Position numbers and translations under genes: made by a program. Of a stretch of DNA of 64,000 nt, positions 30,179 through 41,900 are shown in pieces. The DNA comes from Epiperipatus broadwayi. Taxonomy: Eukaryota > Onychophora > Udeonychophora > Euonychophora > Peripatidae. The stretch lies in assembly GCA_028023455.1 (NCBI GenBank), contig JAQFVV010012446.1:3725501-3789500 (forward strand), in the 5' to 3' direction. Within the stretch, counting starts at the first letter, position 1. Each line of letters opens with the position of its first letter. The notes under the pieces were generated by a model, which was given only the letters and a program-made list of their open reading frames with translations, was not told where the DNA came from and made no database searches.

Positions 30179-30904
30179 TTGGGAATATTCTGCAAAGCTT
30201 GTTAAGAGATTATTTGCGAGGTCTATATAAAACATAAGTGCACTTATTACATTTATTACATTACATATAGGAGTATAAATAGTTGTCATTATATATACTA
30301 CAGAAATGGAAAGAATTATAGTTTTTGATAAAGTGAGATAAAATTTGATGACATAAATATATTTTAAATTAATTAAATTTCATTTGTACCAGGTATGTCA
30401 TTTCTCAGTTGCAAATGGATAGCCATTTGTAAAAATTAGTTTATCATGTGAGAAATATATTTGAACTAAAATTCTAAAAATGGATCAAATTCAGGAATAT
30501 AGCAGATCATAAAAAGTTATATTTTTTGCGTTACTACTGTTAATAACTTATGTGTTATTATTTCATAAAAATAATACATAAATATAGAAGCTGTGGGAAT
30601 CGCTATATATTGCATTATATTCTTTTATTCTATTAATGTAACCAAGACATGGGTACAACAAGTGAAAACCCAATAATGAAGTTTGCCATTTACAACTGCT
30701 GTTGATAAATTATATATTATTATTTTATATAAATATTTCTGTATATTTTAATTATGTTCTTTTATTCTACTAATATCAACAAAGCTGCAGGTACAGCCAC
30801 ATATAAGTAAAATTAAGAAAAAATAAAATTAAACAATATTGATAGAGTATGGAAAAAAAAGGAAATGAAATCATCATCATAAACTAATGATCAATATCAT
30901 CCTT

Positions 30905-31000
30905 ATAACAATATTTTCCTGTGCAATTAGCTCAGTGATAGAGTGACAAACTTTAGAGCTAAGACTTTCTGAATTGAAACTCAGTCCATCATATTTTTAA
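30905..31000 (+). repeat. tRNA-like SINE fragment
   Basis: GCAATTAGCTCAGTGATAGAG (A-box), CTTTAGAGC (anticodon-like), TTCTGAATTGAAACTC (B-box-like). It does not fold as a functional tRNA that I can defend, and an A-rich tail follows. Confidence 0.5.
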
Positions 31001-31177
31001 AAAAATTAGAAGAAACAAAAAAAAAAAGATTTTTATTCTATAAAACTTTTACTAAAGAAGAGTCTGTTTTGTGTAAAAATAAAAATGCAGTAACATTATA
31101 TTAGTGTGGTTTATTGTAAACAAATTCATCTTTCTTTATGACTGTAACAGTGATTGTTTTATTTATTTGAATCAATC

Positions 31178-31216
31178 TGACAGTTTCGACTGACCAGCAG
31201 TCTTCTTCAGAGCTAA
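31178..31216 (-). ncRNA. Hammerhead, family C
   Basis: Minus strand: GCT, CTGAAGA, A, GACTG-CTGGT-CAGTC (perfect 5-bp stem II), GAAAC-T-GTC, AG. Core boxes and GTC are intact. Stem III is minimal (ACTGT) and stem I is only two pairs. This form corresponds to the short-stem-III hammerheads of Penelope-type terminal repeats. A separate 24-bp-arm hairpin (31255-31346, ATCCCCTTAT and complement) lies just downstream. Confidence 0.6.
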
Positions 31217-31956
31217 TATATATTTATATATAAAATAGATTATCATTTAAACAATACAATCAAACACTATATCCCCTTATGAATCAACTCTTTTATAATA
31301 AGATATAAAAAGGAATCAATTTATAAGGGGATATGTGTGATTGTATAATGACCAATTATTTTATGTGTTTATATGTTTTAGGTCTGCTGATTAAAATGGC
31401 CAGATTTATTAAATTAAATAAAGCAAGCATGTTACAGTAATAAAGTAAGGTGGATTTGTTTAATTATTTATAATTTTATTAATGCATATAGAAGGATATA
31501 AAATGAAATGAAAAATATAAACAATCTTTCACTATTTTGGTTAAATCAAGCAACCTAGTTTTTCGCCTCCTTTTCAAAATTAAAATCCTTTGCCAATGGC
31601 AAAGTATTATATAACAATTGATGTAATTGATCATCTTGTTTATAGATAAACTGGTCTTTAAATGTTTAATTTTTTGCTATAAAAATTTTCTCTGCAATAC
31701 TATGATGATAAAACTTTGTATGCATAAAATTGCATGATTGTTATTAAAATGGTAGCGTCTTATATACATATATTTTATCTTAATTCTATTTATAGTCATG
31801 TATATGTATGTATTAAAATTATTAGATCGAAATGCGCTATCTAATAATTTCAAGATTTTCAGCACTTTATAATAATGGATTTACATTTGTATATATTAAG
31901 TGTAATAATGCTCAAGGCTAAATGGGTTTGTAAATAATCATTAAAAATCAGACAAC

Positions 31957-32090
31957 ACTTAGGCAATCCCAATATCAATAACAATCAACAATTTCAAACT
32001 GTTGTCAAGGCAACCTTTTAACAATAAAGGTGAAATAAATTCCACCCGACAACACTTTTAAATTGTTATTGATGTTGGGATTGTTTAAGT
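31957..32090. repeat. Small foldback element
   Basis: Arms ACTTAGGCAATCCCAATATC and its near complement at 32058-32090 extend through CAATAACAAT/ATTGTTATTG. The centre contains CTGTTGTCAAGGCAACC. It has no coding potential. Confidence 0.6.
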
Positions 32091-32129
32091 ATTAATTTAC
32101 ACACACGCACACACCCACAAACACACACA

Positions 32130-35100
32130 TTACCAATGATTTTAGAGTTATTTTGAAAAAGAAGCTATGTGAAAAATTCTAGTAAAAAGAAAGATTTTAA
32201 AAACGAATTTCTTTCACTGTAGTTATAATTATCTCATGTCATTGTTGTATTAAAAAGAAAGACATTGACTCATAGAATAATTATTATTTAAAAAGACTTT
32301 GATTGCTTAATTCATCTGAGATTTGCAATGTTTGAAGTGCTTAGCTTGGAGTATAGGATTTTGGATTCAATCTTTAGTGAAAGTCAAGACTCTTTGTTCT
32401 TATATAAGTAATCATAACACTACACATTTTATGCAGTGCAATAAATACTTTATTATATCTTATTTTCCAAATAGCTGACAGATTTGTCAGACTTTTTCAG
32501 TATTTAAAGAAAAAAAAAAAGCTAAAAATAAAGGAAGGAGTTTTGAGGAAAGCTGTTGGCAGTCAAAACTGTCGGCTATTTTAAAACTGTAATATAATAA
32601 AGTACTGGATTGTATAATGTGCATAGAAGAAGAAATGGGTACTTATGTATTTGTCTAGTAGCGAGATTTCACTTACGTATTAGTCCGACAATATTTATTT
32701 GGAAAAATGACCTGTAACTTTATTTACTGGAAATGATACCAACATCTACTAATATGCATTTATGTTTTTTTTTTTGTGAGAAATTATTCCTCACCATGTG
32801 AACTTATAAAGATTTTTTTTATTTTGACTAATGGTCACCTATAACTTAATTTAGTGGAAATGAAACAAAAATGCATTTAGGTTTTTTTGTGAGAAATGAT
32901 CTTCCGACCAGTAAAATTTGAACAATCTAAATTTATTTCAAGTGGTAAACCAAATCAAAAAATAGTAATAAAAGTATATTTAACCCTGCAATTCTGCCCA
33001 TTTACAAAAAGCTGTTTCTTAGCATCACTGATGTGTACTGAACTTTTTTTTACCTCAAACTATATTCAATTACAAATGGGTATTCTCAATGGGTATTCTC
33101 TTCCGACAATCCTGAACGAAACATTGTTTGGTTGTAAAATTAGCAGCAAAACCAACATTCTGACTAATAACTTTCTCCTCATCAGAATATTATCTAATAT
33201 TAACTTACAAACATTAATTCATTTCCTTTTAGAAGGTTGTAAATGTGTTTAATTCAGTCTTTATATACACATTTGTTAGTGCCAACATCTTTCATCACTG
33301 CCAGAGAAATACATAAGTACCAAGAAATGTTATTATTTACTTATATTAGTAATATACACTTTTATCCCACTTAGTGAAGGCAATCAGTCCCACAGAACTC
33401 ATCATTAAGCAAGAATATTGTATGCAGAATAAATATTTATAATGGTTGTCTACTGGGAAAAAAATTGTCTGGTTACACTATAATTCGGGAATATTACATT
33501 AAAAAATAACTTATCGAATATATATAAAAATTTAAAAATCTCTTAACATACACTGTATCCTTGTGTAAACTATGCTGTGTGTATTATGCATGTTTTTGCT
33601 TAAAATATGTATTTATATATCTATAATAATGCAGCATAAATCTGTGTAAAAAATACACATAGCTTAAAGTGTTATTTCCTGTGTTTCATTCACCCACCAG
33701 TCATCGTTATTCAGTTTGATTTCCAAGCTCACAGATTTTCTTGATTTTTGTATAGTCATATTAGTAAACAGAATCTCTAAAAAAAGTGTTAGAAAAAAAT
33801 GTTAGTTTCACTGTCCAAAACATACAGCAAAATAGACCGAGACAGTGAAACTAATCTAGCATTTAACATTTTTTTGTCTTTTTCCATATGACATTAAACT
33901 GAAAACCAGATCCATCCTGAAGCTTCATTTTTTTAAAATTTGTACTTCAGTATGATACTTACTATATTACGTGAATTATTAAAATTAAAAATACACTGTT
34001 TAATAATAAATCATTTGATTGACCCTCAAGACTTATTATTTATCATTAATGTAACAAGAGCCAAATAAATATACGCTACATTATAAAAACTTAATCATAA
34101 TCAACTGTAAAAAAAATCAGCCGATTGAAAAAAGAAAACAAACATCTGATGCATTCTGAATTTTCATATTTTAAGGCTTTGTTACAATATATAGATCTAA
34201 ATAAACAAATGTGATAGCTGTAGCGGATTTTTTGGATGTGACATGTGACTATTTTATCAAGTGAGGTAGCCATGTTTTTGTGATGACTTGGCAATTTGTC
34301 AAATAACGCAATACATTTTGATGGCAGAATTATAGGCTACTTAAGTAAAAATTAAAGGCATTAATCTTAATCACTTTATTTGTGTTGCATTTTCATCATA
34401 CACAATTTATTATTAATTGCATAAAATCATTCTCACCCCCAAACGCAATTCATATATGATGGGTAGCAGTTTCGATTTGATTGAAATTAGCATTCATAAA
34501 GATTTTAATCCAAAAGTGATTGTCTGAAATCTTAGCTAATATTTATACCGTACGCAATTTAATATTGATAGTACATATGGCCAAAAATTATTTTTAGTTT
34601 TATGCTGAATGAAATTTATATTTTTTTCTCAGTACTGCATTTTTTTTAATGTGAGATAATGTCTCCACTACTTTGGATATCCAAAAAGAATTATGAGATG
34701 ATTTAAAATCAAGGAAACAAAATAAATGTTATTTTAAAATTACATGTAGTAATTTTTGATATTAATTGTATAAATCTGAAGCCATTTACTCTCTTTGCTC
34801 CCTCTATTTTTTTTTATGGAAAATATTTTAGATTAGTGATGATAGCAGTTTCGATTTGACTGAAAAAATTTAATTCAAAATTAATTGACTGAATATTTTA
34901 GCTAAATAAGTTACTGTACATTTTTAATTTTATGCTGAATGAATTTGCTATTTTTACAGTAATGTGTCAATTTACATTAATGTAGAGAATGAATTTTTTT
35001 TTTTGCTTTTGTAGTCATTAACAATGAAAATATTTACGTGGATATCTTATTAATGAAGTACTAGTTGTCTCGTAAAAATACTGGATGAAAATTAAATAAA

Positions 35101-36200
35101 ATACTGTACATTCATTAATCATATTTTAAGCTTATAATCAAAATATTGAATGCATCACTATAACATTGTGCTTTATGAATGAAATATACGCTATACAATT
35201 TCAGCAGAAGGGCCACTATTTTGCATTTAGATGAGATGATCTTAATAACTATTCTATGACATCATCAGTGTCACAAAATGGCAGCCAAATTTTTAAAAAA
35301 ATTTTTTTTAAGATTGTTGTAGTGAATAATCGATCATAAATCAAAATAGTGGTACAAATTGATAACGATTGCCATTGTAAATCCTCGCATAACGGCCAGG
35401 CGCTAAGCTGTGTAAAAGTGTATAGTCATTTCAGAAAAATTTTAGTGAAAGGAAAGGAGAATATACTTACTATTGATTTTCTATTCTTCTGTCATCATAA
35501 GCATTTATAATTTTTTTCTAAGAATGCTTTTTAATGGAGTTTAAGTGCAAGTTAGTTAAGGAAGAACCAATCATTTTTTTATTAAGTAAAGCATTGCATG
35601 ACTTATCTAGATGACATTAAACACTTCCATTAAGAATAGTAAGTTCTCTACTTTCCATTGATTTAGAGTTCTTTCTATATCATTAAGTAGTATAAAAGGA
35701 GTTCACTGCTAGATGGATATATTTTATCTAATTCTTTTTAGTGATTTGTAGCTGTTAGAAAAACCACTTAGCACCCATTACTCATATGTTACTCTAAAAT
35801 AAATTGAATTACCAGAAACATAAATTCTCAGTATGATATTGATCTCACTATATTTTGTATATTAGAGTATCAGGGATTCATGCATTTTAATAACTTCTAA
35901 GAGCATGTTGATTTTTTTCATATATATAAATCTTTGAATAAAATACTTAAAGAGGGAGTAAAGGGATTCCAGGTAAAAAAGTAACTTAATGACATTCTTT
36001 AAAATGAAATGTCCAAAATTGTTAACCTTACAGGAATTAATTGTCATAGATGAAGTCCACAAGTATCTTACTGAAACAAAATAATACATAATAATGAGAA
36101 ATAACAGTCTACAAAATTTCTTCACAAAACTGATTTACTTTTCATCTTCAATATTTTGAACCATAACTATTTGTAATTACAAATCTGTTTTTTTTTTTCA
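32130..36200. other. Long AT-rich stretch, mostly unrecognised
   Basis: I see one weak tRNA-like fragment (about 32330-32400), an imperfect dyad at 33785-33880 (GTTAGTTTCACTGTC and complement), and otherwise no element or gene that I can support. Frames up to 118 codons (32896-33252) lack coding features. Confidence 0.35.
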
Positions 36201-36208
36201 GTTTCACC

Positions 36209-36317
36209 ATTTTTTTCTCTTATGTGTCATAGCATCAGCCGGGAAGTGAACCCGCTAACCCAGGACAACTGCTTGTAAAGCAGCTGTTGCTGACCTCTCG
36301 ACCACCAATGCTTGACA
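36209..36317 (-). mobile_element. tRNA-like SINE (type 2)
   Basis: Minus strand: GTCAAGCATTGGTGGTCGAGAGG, CTTTACAAGCAG, GTCCTGGGTTAGCGGGTTCAC, ATGCTATGACACATAAG. Flanking ACCATTTTT and CCCATTTTT are a near-duplicate target site. Confidence 0.8.
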
Positions 36318-36869
36318 GTTCCCCCATTTTTGTAACAGTCTTTCCCCATAACAATTTTTGACATCAACTTCAGATGATCATTTAAATATCTTTGATTTAT
36401 TTTTAATTATTATTTTAAGATGCCCAAAATGTAATGTATTGTCAAGGAAGCCTTTAATCAAAGATACCATATTTTTGAGTGATAATATGGATTGGCTCTA
36501 ACTTTTTTAATGAAAGACAGGTGGAAATAAAAGCTCTCACAGGCTGCTTAGTCTGTGAGAGATTTTAAGCCATGATTAGGGGGAGTTTTTAATTGAATTT
36601 TAATTTTTCAAATCAATAACTATTCAAGAGTATGCTTGTTCGCATACGTGTGAATGATTTTATATGTAATTAGGTGCAGAAGTCACTATACCCAATGATG
36701 TTATTTTTTGTGCCTTTTAGTATTGCATCAGAAAATAAAATATTAAAACTTTTATTGGAAGGAAAATAGTTGTTTTGTGTGACAAGTTCCAACATATCTA
36801 TTAATTAATTCAATACGCTTCTACATATAAAGGCGAAATTACTAAATTCTAAATCTTAATATTGGCTAA

Positions 36870-37500
36870 GCACTTTCAGAGCCTGTTCACTCCATATTCA
36901 CAGCCTTAATATGTATTAAACTCATTGTATGCAAATTTATGCAAAACAACTCAGAACTCAGACCATGCATTTTTTTGAAATTCTGAAACGTGTTTTTTCT
37001 ATTTATAACATTTATGTCACTAGCAATGTAGTAAGCCTCCTTGATTTTTCTTTTGGCATCATTTCTCTCAGTACACACTATCTCATCTCTGGAAGGTTCA
37101 AATACATGGTTGACCACCTGTTATATGCATACGTATGCTGAGACAATCTGTTACTGACTGTGGCTTGAGTTTTCTCGTAATATATTGCATTGCATTCTGC
37201 TTTAGGGCATGCAATCTTGTATACCACCTGTGGCATTGATTCTAGGTTGATTTTATCCTTAGTGTTAATCATGTATTTGAACCCTCCAAGGTTGAGATAG
37301 TGTGTACTGAGGGAAACAATACCAAAAGGAAAATCAAGGATGCTTAGTTCATTGCTAGTGACATAAATGCTATAAATAGAAAAGATGGGCTTTGCAATTT
37401 CAAAAAAATGGATGGTCTGAGTTGTTTTGCATAAATTTGCATACAGTGAGTTTAATACATATTAAAGCTATGAATATGGAGTAAACAGGCTCTGAAAGTG
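36870..37500 (-). pseudogene. Second Penelope-like lineage, GIY-YIG domain inside a foldback
   Basis: The minus-strand frame 37272-37078 reads V-V-Y-K-I-A-C-P-K-A-E-C-N-A-I-Y-Y, then R-L-S-Q-H. After a frameshift the overlapping frame 37117-36887 continues V-C-T-E-R-N-D-A-K-R-K-I-K-E-A and D-I-N-V-I-N-R-K. This is a Penelope-type endonuclease with a C-P-x-x-x-C-N-A variant clearly different from the copies at 1186-2507. The second half (36870-37110) is repeated inverted at 37268-37500, so the 3' coding end plus 3' flank forms both arms of a hairpin. Confidence 0.75.
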
Positions 37501-37767
37501 TGTAGCCAATATTAAGAATTAGAATTTAGTAATTTTGCCTTTATACATTGAAGCATATTAATTATGAAGAACTGGTGAAATAAATTTATTATAACATATC
37601 TATTGTAAGCTTGAATAATAAATGACTTCCAGATAGTAGAGTTATTATATCAGTATTTCCCACTAGTTTTGGGATTAAAATCTTTGACGGCAAGGTACTG
37701 CAGCCATCTTTAATTCCTTTAAAAAAATCAATGGCATGATCATAAAACCAGTCAACATGTTATTCAA

Positions 37768-37880
37768 CTTGAGCCAACTGATGAGTGCTGGTGTGTGGTC
37801 ATGTGTATCAGTAGTGTGAGATAGTGTGGTAGTTGAAGGTTGCTTGAAAGTCTGAGTTCAAATCCCCTAAATTTACAATT
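37768..37880 (+). repeat. Family D fragment with internal deletion
   Basis: GAGCCAACTGATGAGTGCTGG jumps to TGTGGTCATGTGTATCAG and continues to GAGTTCAAATCCCC. The CTGATGA box and half of stem II remain, but GAAA and stem III are deleted. Confidence 0.65.
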
Positions 37881-37941
37881 TCCATTATTGTAAAATGCAT
37901 CTTCATTAGATTGGATATGTAAAATAAACAAACAGTGCAGA

Positions 37942-38166
37942 GTGTGTTTTTTGGTGAACATGGTTTTTATGGTAGAGATAGACCCTGTCTATAAGGATTT
38001 TCTCAAAGACATTTCAAAGAAGTGCAATACCAATTGTTTCCATTGGGAAGATATGGCAGAGAATGGATCGGAGACTATAATTATACATAGTGTTAAAATA
38101 TTTCAGGGTGAAAAGTTGTCTGCTGAAGACATTAAAAATCAACATCATAAAATATCAAATAAATAG
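37942..38166 (+). CDS. Unrecognised 74-codon open frame
   Basis: The frame reads from ATG at 37942 through V-E-I-D-P-V-Y-K-D-F-L, H-W-E-D-M-A-E-N-G-S and G-E-K-L-S-A-E-D-I-K to a stop before the LINE tail at 38185. It has more G/C and varied codons than chance frames nearby. I cannot name a family. It could be a fragment of a transposable element protein, and no splice signals are evident. Confidence 0.25.
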   Translation: MCFLVNMVFMVEIDPVYKDFLKDISKKCNTNCFHWEDMAENGSETIIIHSVKIFQGEKLSAEDIKNQHHKISNK

Positions 38167-38184
38167 AAAAATTTTCCATCATGT

Positions 38185-38560
38185 TCTGTCATGATCATCA
38201 TCATCAACCATTATTAATCCACTGCAGGATGGTCTCTCCATGTTCAATCCATCTTCTCTGATCTTTGGCTTCTCTTTTCCACATTACTCCTGCACATTTT
38301 CTTATTTCATCCATTTCACATGTGGTCTCTTTCTGGATCTTTTACAATCTCTTGGAACCCACTTTAAGATTTCAATTGTCCATCTATTATCATCTCTTCT
38401 AGCAACATGTCCAGCCCAACTCTACTTCAGTCTTTTAATTTTTTTAATGAGGTCAATAACACCTGTTTGTTCTCTTACCCATCTTGTTACTCCCAACATG
38501 CATCTCTCCATATTTTTTTGAGTTGTCTGAAGTCTCTGTATGTGAATGTATTTATGGTTC
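38185..38560 (-). pseudogene. RTE-like LINE 3' tail
   Basis: The minus strand reads W-T-I-E-I-L-K-W-V-P-R-D-C-K-R-S-R-K-R-P, then H-V-K-W-M-K, then M-E-R-P, the basic R/K-R-P tail of RTE-type LINEs. The 3' end is CCATCCTGCAGTGGATTAAT followed by a GATGATGATGATC microsatellite tail. It is 5' truncated. Confidence 0.7.
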
Positions 38561-39699
38561 ACATATTGGTTTATATAGACAGGTCAAAACTCATTTCTAG
38601 AGTAGTTTTTTTTCTCTCCTTTTTTTATATTGAAGTTAGAATGGCCATATTTATTTACGAACGATTTTATTATTATTTAATTCCTTTACAATATAGCTTG
38701 AAACAATAACATCCTAAGGTTTTGAATCTAAGTAAATTTTCTTGTATAATTACATGGTTCTGAAATTTGACTAATAACTACACATTTTAATGGCCTCAGT
38801 TTCACATTTATTGTAGGAATTTCCATTTTTTGACTAGATTGATTTATATAAACAAAATACCACTTGATTTTTTCCTGCATATCTTTAACATGTGTTCTGG
38901 TGCAGATTTTTCTACTCTTTTCTATTGTCATCTATTATAAGTTTGAATAAACAATGGGAAAACATTGATTATTCAAACAAGACATAGTTTAATATTTCAA
39001 ATACATATATTTCAATTTATAAGTGCCACTTCGCTTAAATGCACTCACTTTGACGATATCATAGGGATAAATATGAATGATTATTTACTATTTATTTTTA
39101 TTAGGCTGCAAATTATTATTAAATTTTCTTACAGATGCAAACTTTAAATCAAGTAAAAGATTAATAGACTATTTATGAAATTACCCTCCTCCATGTTTTT
39201 TGACCGTGCATGGTATTTACAATGGTAATAAAATATTTTAATTTAACACATTTTTAAAAACATTTGGATAAAGACATGTAAAATATATGATTGGAAAAAT
39301 TGGCTGATGTATATCTGTTTTAGAATTTGATGTGATATATTAATATTTAGCTGAGTTTAATTAAAGTTTATATCTGTCTGGTCAGTAAATTAAATAATTT
39401 ATAGCCTAATAAAAATGATTAGGAAATAATTAAAATTTAAAATGATTGTAGATTGTACTTGTAAAAGTTCTTTGCTATAGATAAATTCTAAACTTTGATG
39501 ATGATTATATGTGATACAGCTACTGATGGCAGATTCTCCTTAGAAATGCATCTTGGGTTTATTTTTTACAAAAGTATTCATTTTTATGTTTTAAGGAGAT
39601 GTGAATTTGGAAAATCTACATAATATATATATATATATACAATATCAAATCCAATATGGGCTTTGAGTCTTCCATAGTTGGTTTTTCACTGAAATGAAT

Positions 39700-39970
39700 G
39701 GTTGAATAGTTGGAGAGATGAGAAGATTGAAGTCTGTCCATTAAAGTTTGATGAATTGCTGTCTTAATATAAACCGGGCATTGATTGTATATATGTGTGG
39801 GAGATTATGATCTGGCCCAACTGATGAATGTTGGTTCTGCATGAAATATATATATATATATATAACATCATGTATCTTTTTCACATATATGTGATCATAT
39901 GTATCAGTTGCTTGATATGGATAGGAGGATGAATAGAATGAAAAATCCTGAGTTCAAATCCCTATTATTA
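39700..39970 (+). repeat. Family D repeat with (AT)n expanded in the ribozyme
   Basis: Ordered as in other D copies: GTCCATTAAAGTTTG, GATTATGATCTGGCCCAA, CTGATGA (39821-39827), ATGT..GCAT stem II, GAAA, then (TA)n where the ATACGTAT stem III should be, and GAGTTCAAATCCC. The 3' TTGG strand of stem I is lost, so the ribozyme is dead. Confidence 0.7.
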
Positions 39971-39999
39971 CATATTCACATATGTTGTAAAATAGATAT

Positions 40000-41290
40000 G
40001 TAATCTCCCATTGATAAATGTTTTAAAAGCATAGATTCTCCACCTAAATGTAGAACTCATTCTTTAAATAAACCAGCATTTACTGTTCATGCTTAAATTT
40101 AGGCTGCTTTTTAAATCACCACATTATTTGCACAAGTTCAGATCAAGCCCTGAACTCAAGTATTATCAATAAATGCTGGTTTACTTAAATCTAGGTGGAT
40201 CACTTACACTTTTAAAATATTTATTGATGGAAGAGTGTATGTCTATTTTATAGCACATGTGAAGACTAGTTGCCTTCCACAATATTACTATGTGACTAAG
40301 TCACTATATTATTAATTATTACATATATACCAACCAATATGGTTCAGTATAACAGATATTTAAAAATGAGAAACTTGTTGAAATGATATGCTGATTTAAA
40401 AATCATCCCAACAAGAGGACCAAACTCTAAATTCAAGCATGGTCAGTAAATGCTGGTGTATTTAAAGAATATACCCTAAGCATAAGTGGATCGCTTACGC
40501 TTTTAAAACATTTATTAATGTGTCTATTTTATAGTTCATATATGAAGAATAGTTGCCTTCCACAATATTTCATATGTCTATACATTGCTATATTATCAAA
40601 TATTATATGTTTCATAAATATATGTGAGTGTGTGCGCGTGCAAATTTTTATGTATATCGAAACAGATTCAAAAGTAGCATGGATATCAAAATTTAAAAAT
40701 AATTGGAAATGGCATGCATAGTAGATGTACACAATGCTAATAATTAATTCATATGTTATACAATTTGTACTTACAGATATTAGCTCTTATGTTTTTGAAC
40801 TCACTTTAGTAGGTGTATAGCTTTCATACTACTCTCTTGTGTATAGGATGTGTTTAAACGTTTTTTTCAAAGAATCGACAAACGTTAAAGTTTGGGAAAC
40901 CCTATCTAGAATTCTGCATACCTATTAATTTCGAATAAAATTTTCTATCTTTTTATCATTAATACAATTAATTTTTATATATAAAATATCTAAGAACTTA
41001 TATATATACGTGTGTGTGACTTAGGTATAAATTTATTATGGTATCAATCTAAATGATGTATATAGAACACTGCATGCTTAAATGAAATGCTTTACAAACA
41101 ATTGATTATTGTAATTTATATTTAATTAACAGAACAATAGAGTAACTTATTTTAAATAGAATAAAAAATAATTAAATATTAATACTAAATAGGTTTTGTT
41201 TTATAATGAAATATGTATAGATACAAAGCAAATAATTTTTAGAAACATTTAACAAATAAATAGCATTAACTGAAACACAATTTTATAATA
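40000..41290. other. AT-rich stretch with a short local repeat
   Basis: A segment around 40005-40260 recurs at 40430-40560 (TAAATGCTGG, GGATCGCTTACGCTTTTAAA, ATGAAGA.TAGTTGCCTTCCAC). This suggests a local tandem or foldback unit of unknown type. No gene is seen. Confidence 0.4.
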
Positions 41291-41310
41291 TACGTATATT
41301 CTATTAATAT

Positions 41311-41417
41311 ATATATATTTTCATGTGTCATAGCATCGGCCAGGAAGCGAACCCGCTAACCCGGGACAACTGCTTGTAAGGCAGCTGTGCTGACCTCTCG
41401 ACCACCAACGCTTGACA
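41311..41417 (-). mobile_element. tRNA-like SINE (type 2) with perfect 13-bp TSD
   Basis: The minus copy is flanked by ATTCTATTAATAT at 41298-41310 and 41418-41430. It carries GTCAAGCGTTGGTGGTCGAG, CTTACAAGCAG, GTCCCGGGTTAGCGGGTTCG and ATGCTATGACACATG. Confidence 0.9.
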
Positions 41418-41464
41418 ATTCTATTAATATTTGAAGTGAAATACCGCAATAAATACGGTATTTT

Positions 41465-41571
41465 GTCAAGCATTCGTGGTCGAGAGGTCAGCGACAGCTG
41501 CTTTACAAGCAGTTGTCCCGGGATAGCGGGTTCGCTTCCTGGCTGATGCTATGACACATGAGGAAAAAAAC
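41465..41571 (+). mobile_element. tRNA-like SINE (type 2) with perfect 9-bp TSD
   Basis: The plus copy is flanked by CGGTATTTT at 41456-41464 and 41572-41580. With the minus copy ending 48 bp to its left it forms a second head-to-head SINE pair, like that at 12012-12283. Confidence 0.9.
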
Positions 41572-41660
41572 CGGTATTTTTATTGTTATTAGAATTAAGT
41601 GGCACTAAACTGGATATTTAGAATATATATTGTTGTGAGTGTTATATAATGAGAGAGGAA

Positions 41661-41666
41661 TTTATT
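41661..41666 (-). promoter_or_regulatory. AATAAA polyadenylation signal candidate
   Basis: Minus-strand AATAAA lies 100 nt downstream of the stop codon of the terminal exon candidate at 41766-41900. AATAAA is common in AT-rich DNA, so the position, not the motif, is the argument. Confidence 0.3.
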
Positions 41667-41765
41667 TAAAGCTTTTAAACTATAATTAATTAATCTTCTA
41701 AATTAACCCCCCCCCCTCCTTGCGCGCATAGTTAAAATTACTACATACAACAGCTTTAGAAGTAG

Positions 41766-41900
41766 CTAACGGGAGAGCAAATCAGTGATTACCGCTCTTT
41801 TTACGCATCGCTCTTTTGCTACTAACTTGCTAAAAACAGTTTTAGAGTTTTTGGAATTGTACTCGTCGCCAGTCAGAGCAGGAACTGAAGGGATCCGTCT
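41766..41900 (-). CDS. Candidate terminal coding exon (44 codons + stop), unknown gene
   Basis: Minus strand: an acceptor ACCTTCAG immediately precedes 41900. The frame then reads R-R-I-P-S-V-P-A-L-T-G-D-E-Y-N-S-K-N-S, then K-T-V-F-S-K-L-V-A-K-E-R-C-V-K-R-A-V-I-T-D-L-L-S-R and stops at 41766. Composition is near-balanced with CpG (CGG, GCGACGAG, GAGCGATGCG), unlike the surrounding AT-rich repeats. An in-frame stop lies just upstream, inside the proposed intron. I do not recognise the protein. A shorter plus-strand frame overlaps, so strand is not certain. Confidence 0.4.
   Translation of the reverse strand, partial: RRIPSVPALTGDEYNSKNSKTVFSKLVAKERCVKRAVITDLLSR

Larger units (their letters stand above)
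29270..30240. repeat. Family B cluster: one inverted and two tandem units
   Basis: A minus copy (29270-29620) faces a plus copy (29640-29895), and a second plus copy follows directly (29896-30240). Shared segments include AAGTCATATGTCACATGA, TTAACAAGCTT, TTAGATAGCTGGATT, TTTCAGATTTTCTACTTAATA and AAAGTGCTGGGCTTGACCTGG. Hammerheads lie at 29354-29416 (-), 29752-29810 (+) and about 30141-30178 (+). The two plus ribozymes are in direct orientation 378 bp apart with one full unit between them. Confidence 0.8.

Noticed and set aside
32470-32515. Possible family C hammerhead (CTGACAGATTTGTCAG near a CTGAAAA box)
   Set aside because: The first box lacks G8 and no GAAA box or triplet follows. Only a simple hairpin is supported.
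34091-34294. 67-codon minus frame starting M-A-T-S-L-D-K within it
   Set aside because: No motif, no splice signals and AT-biased codons. I could not separate it from chance.
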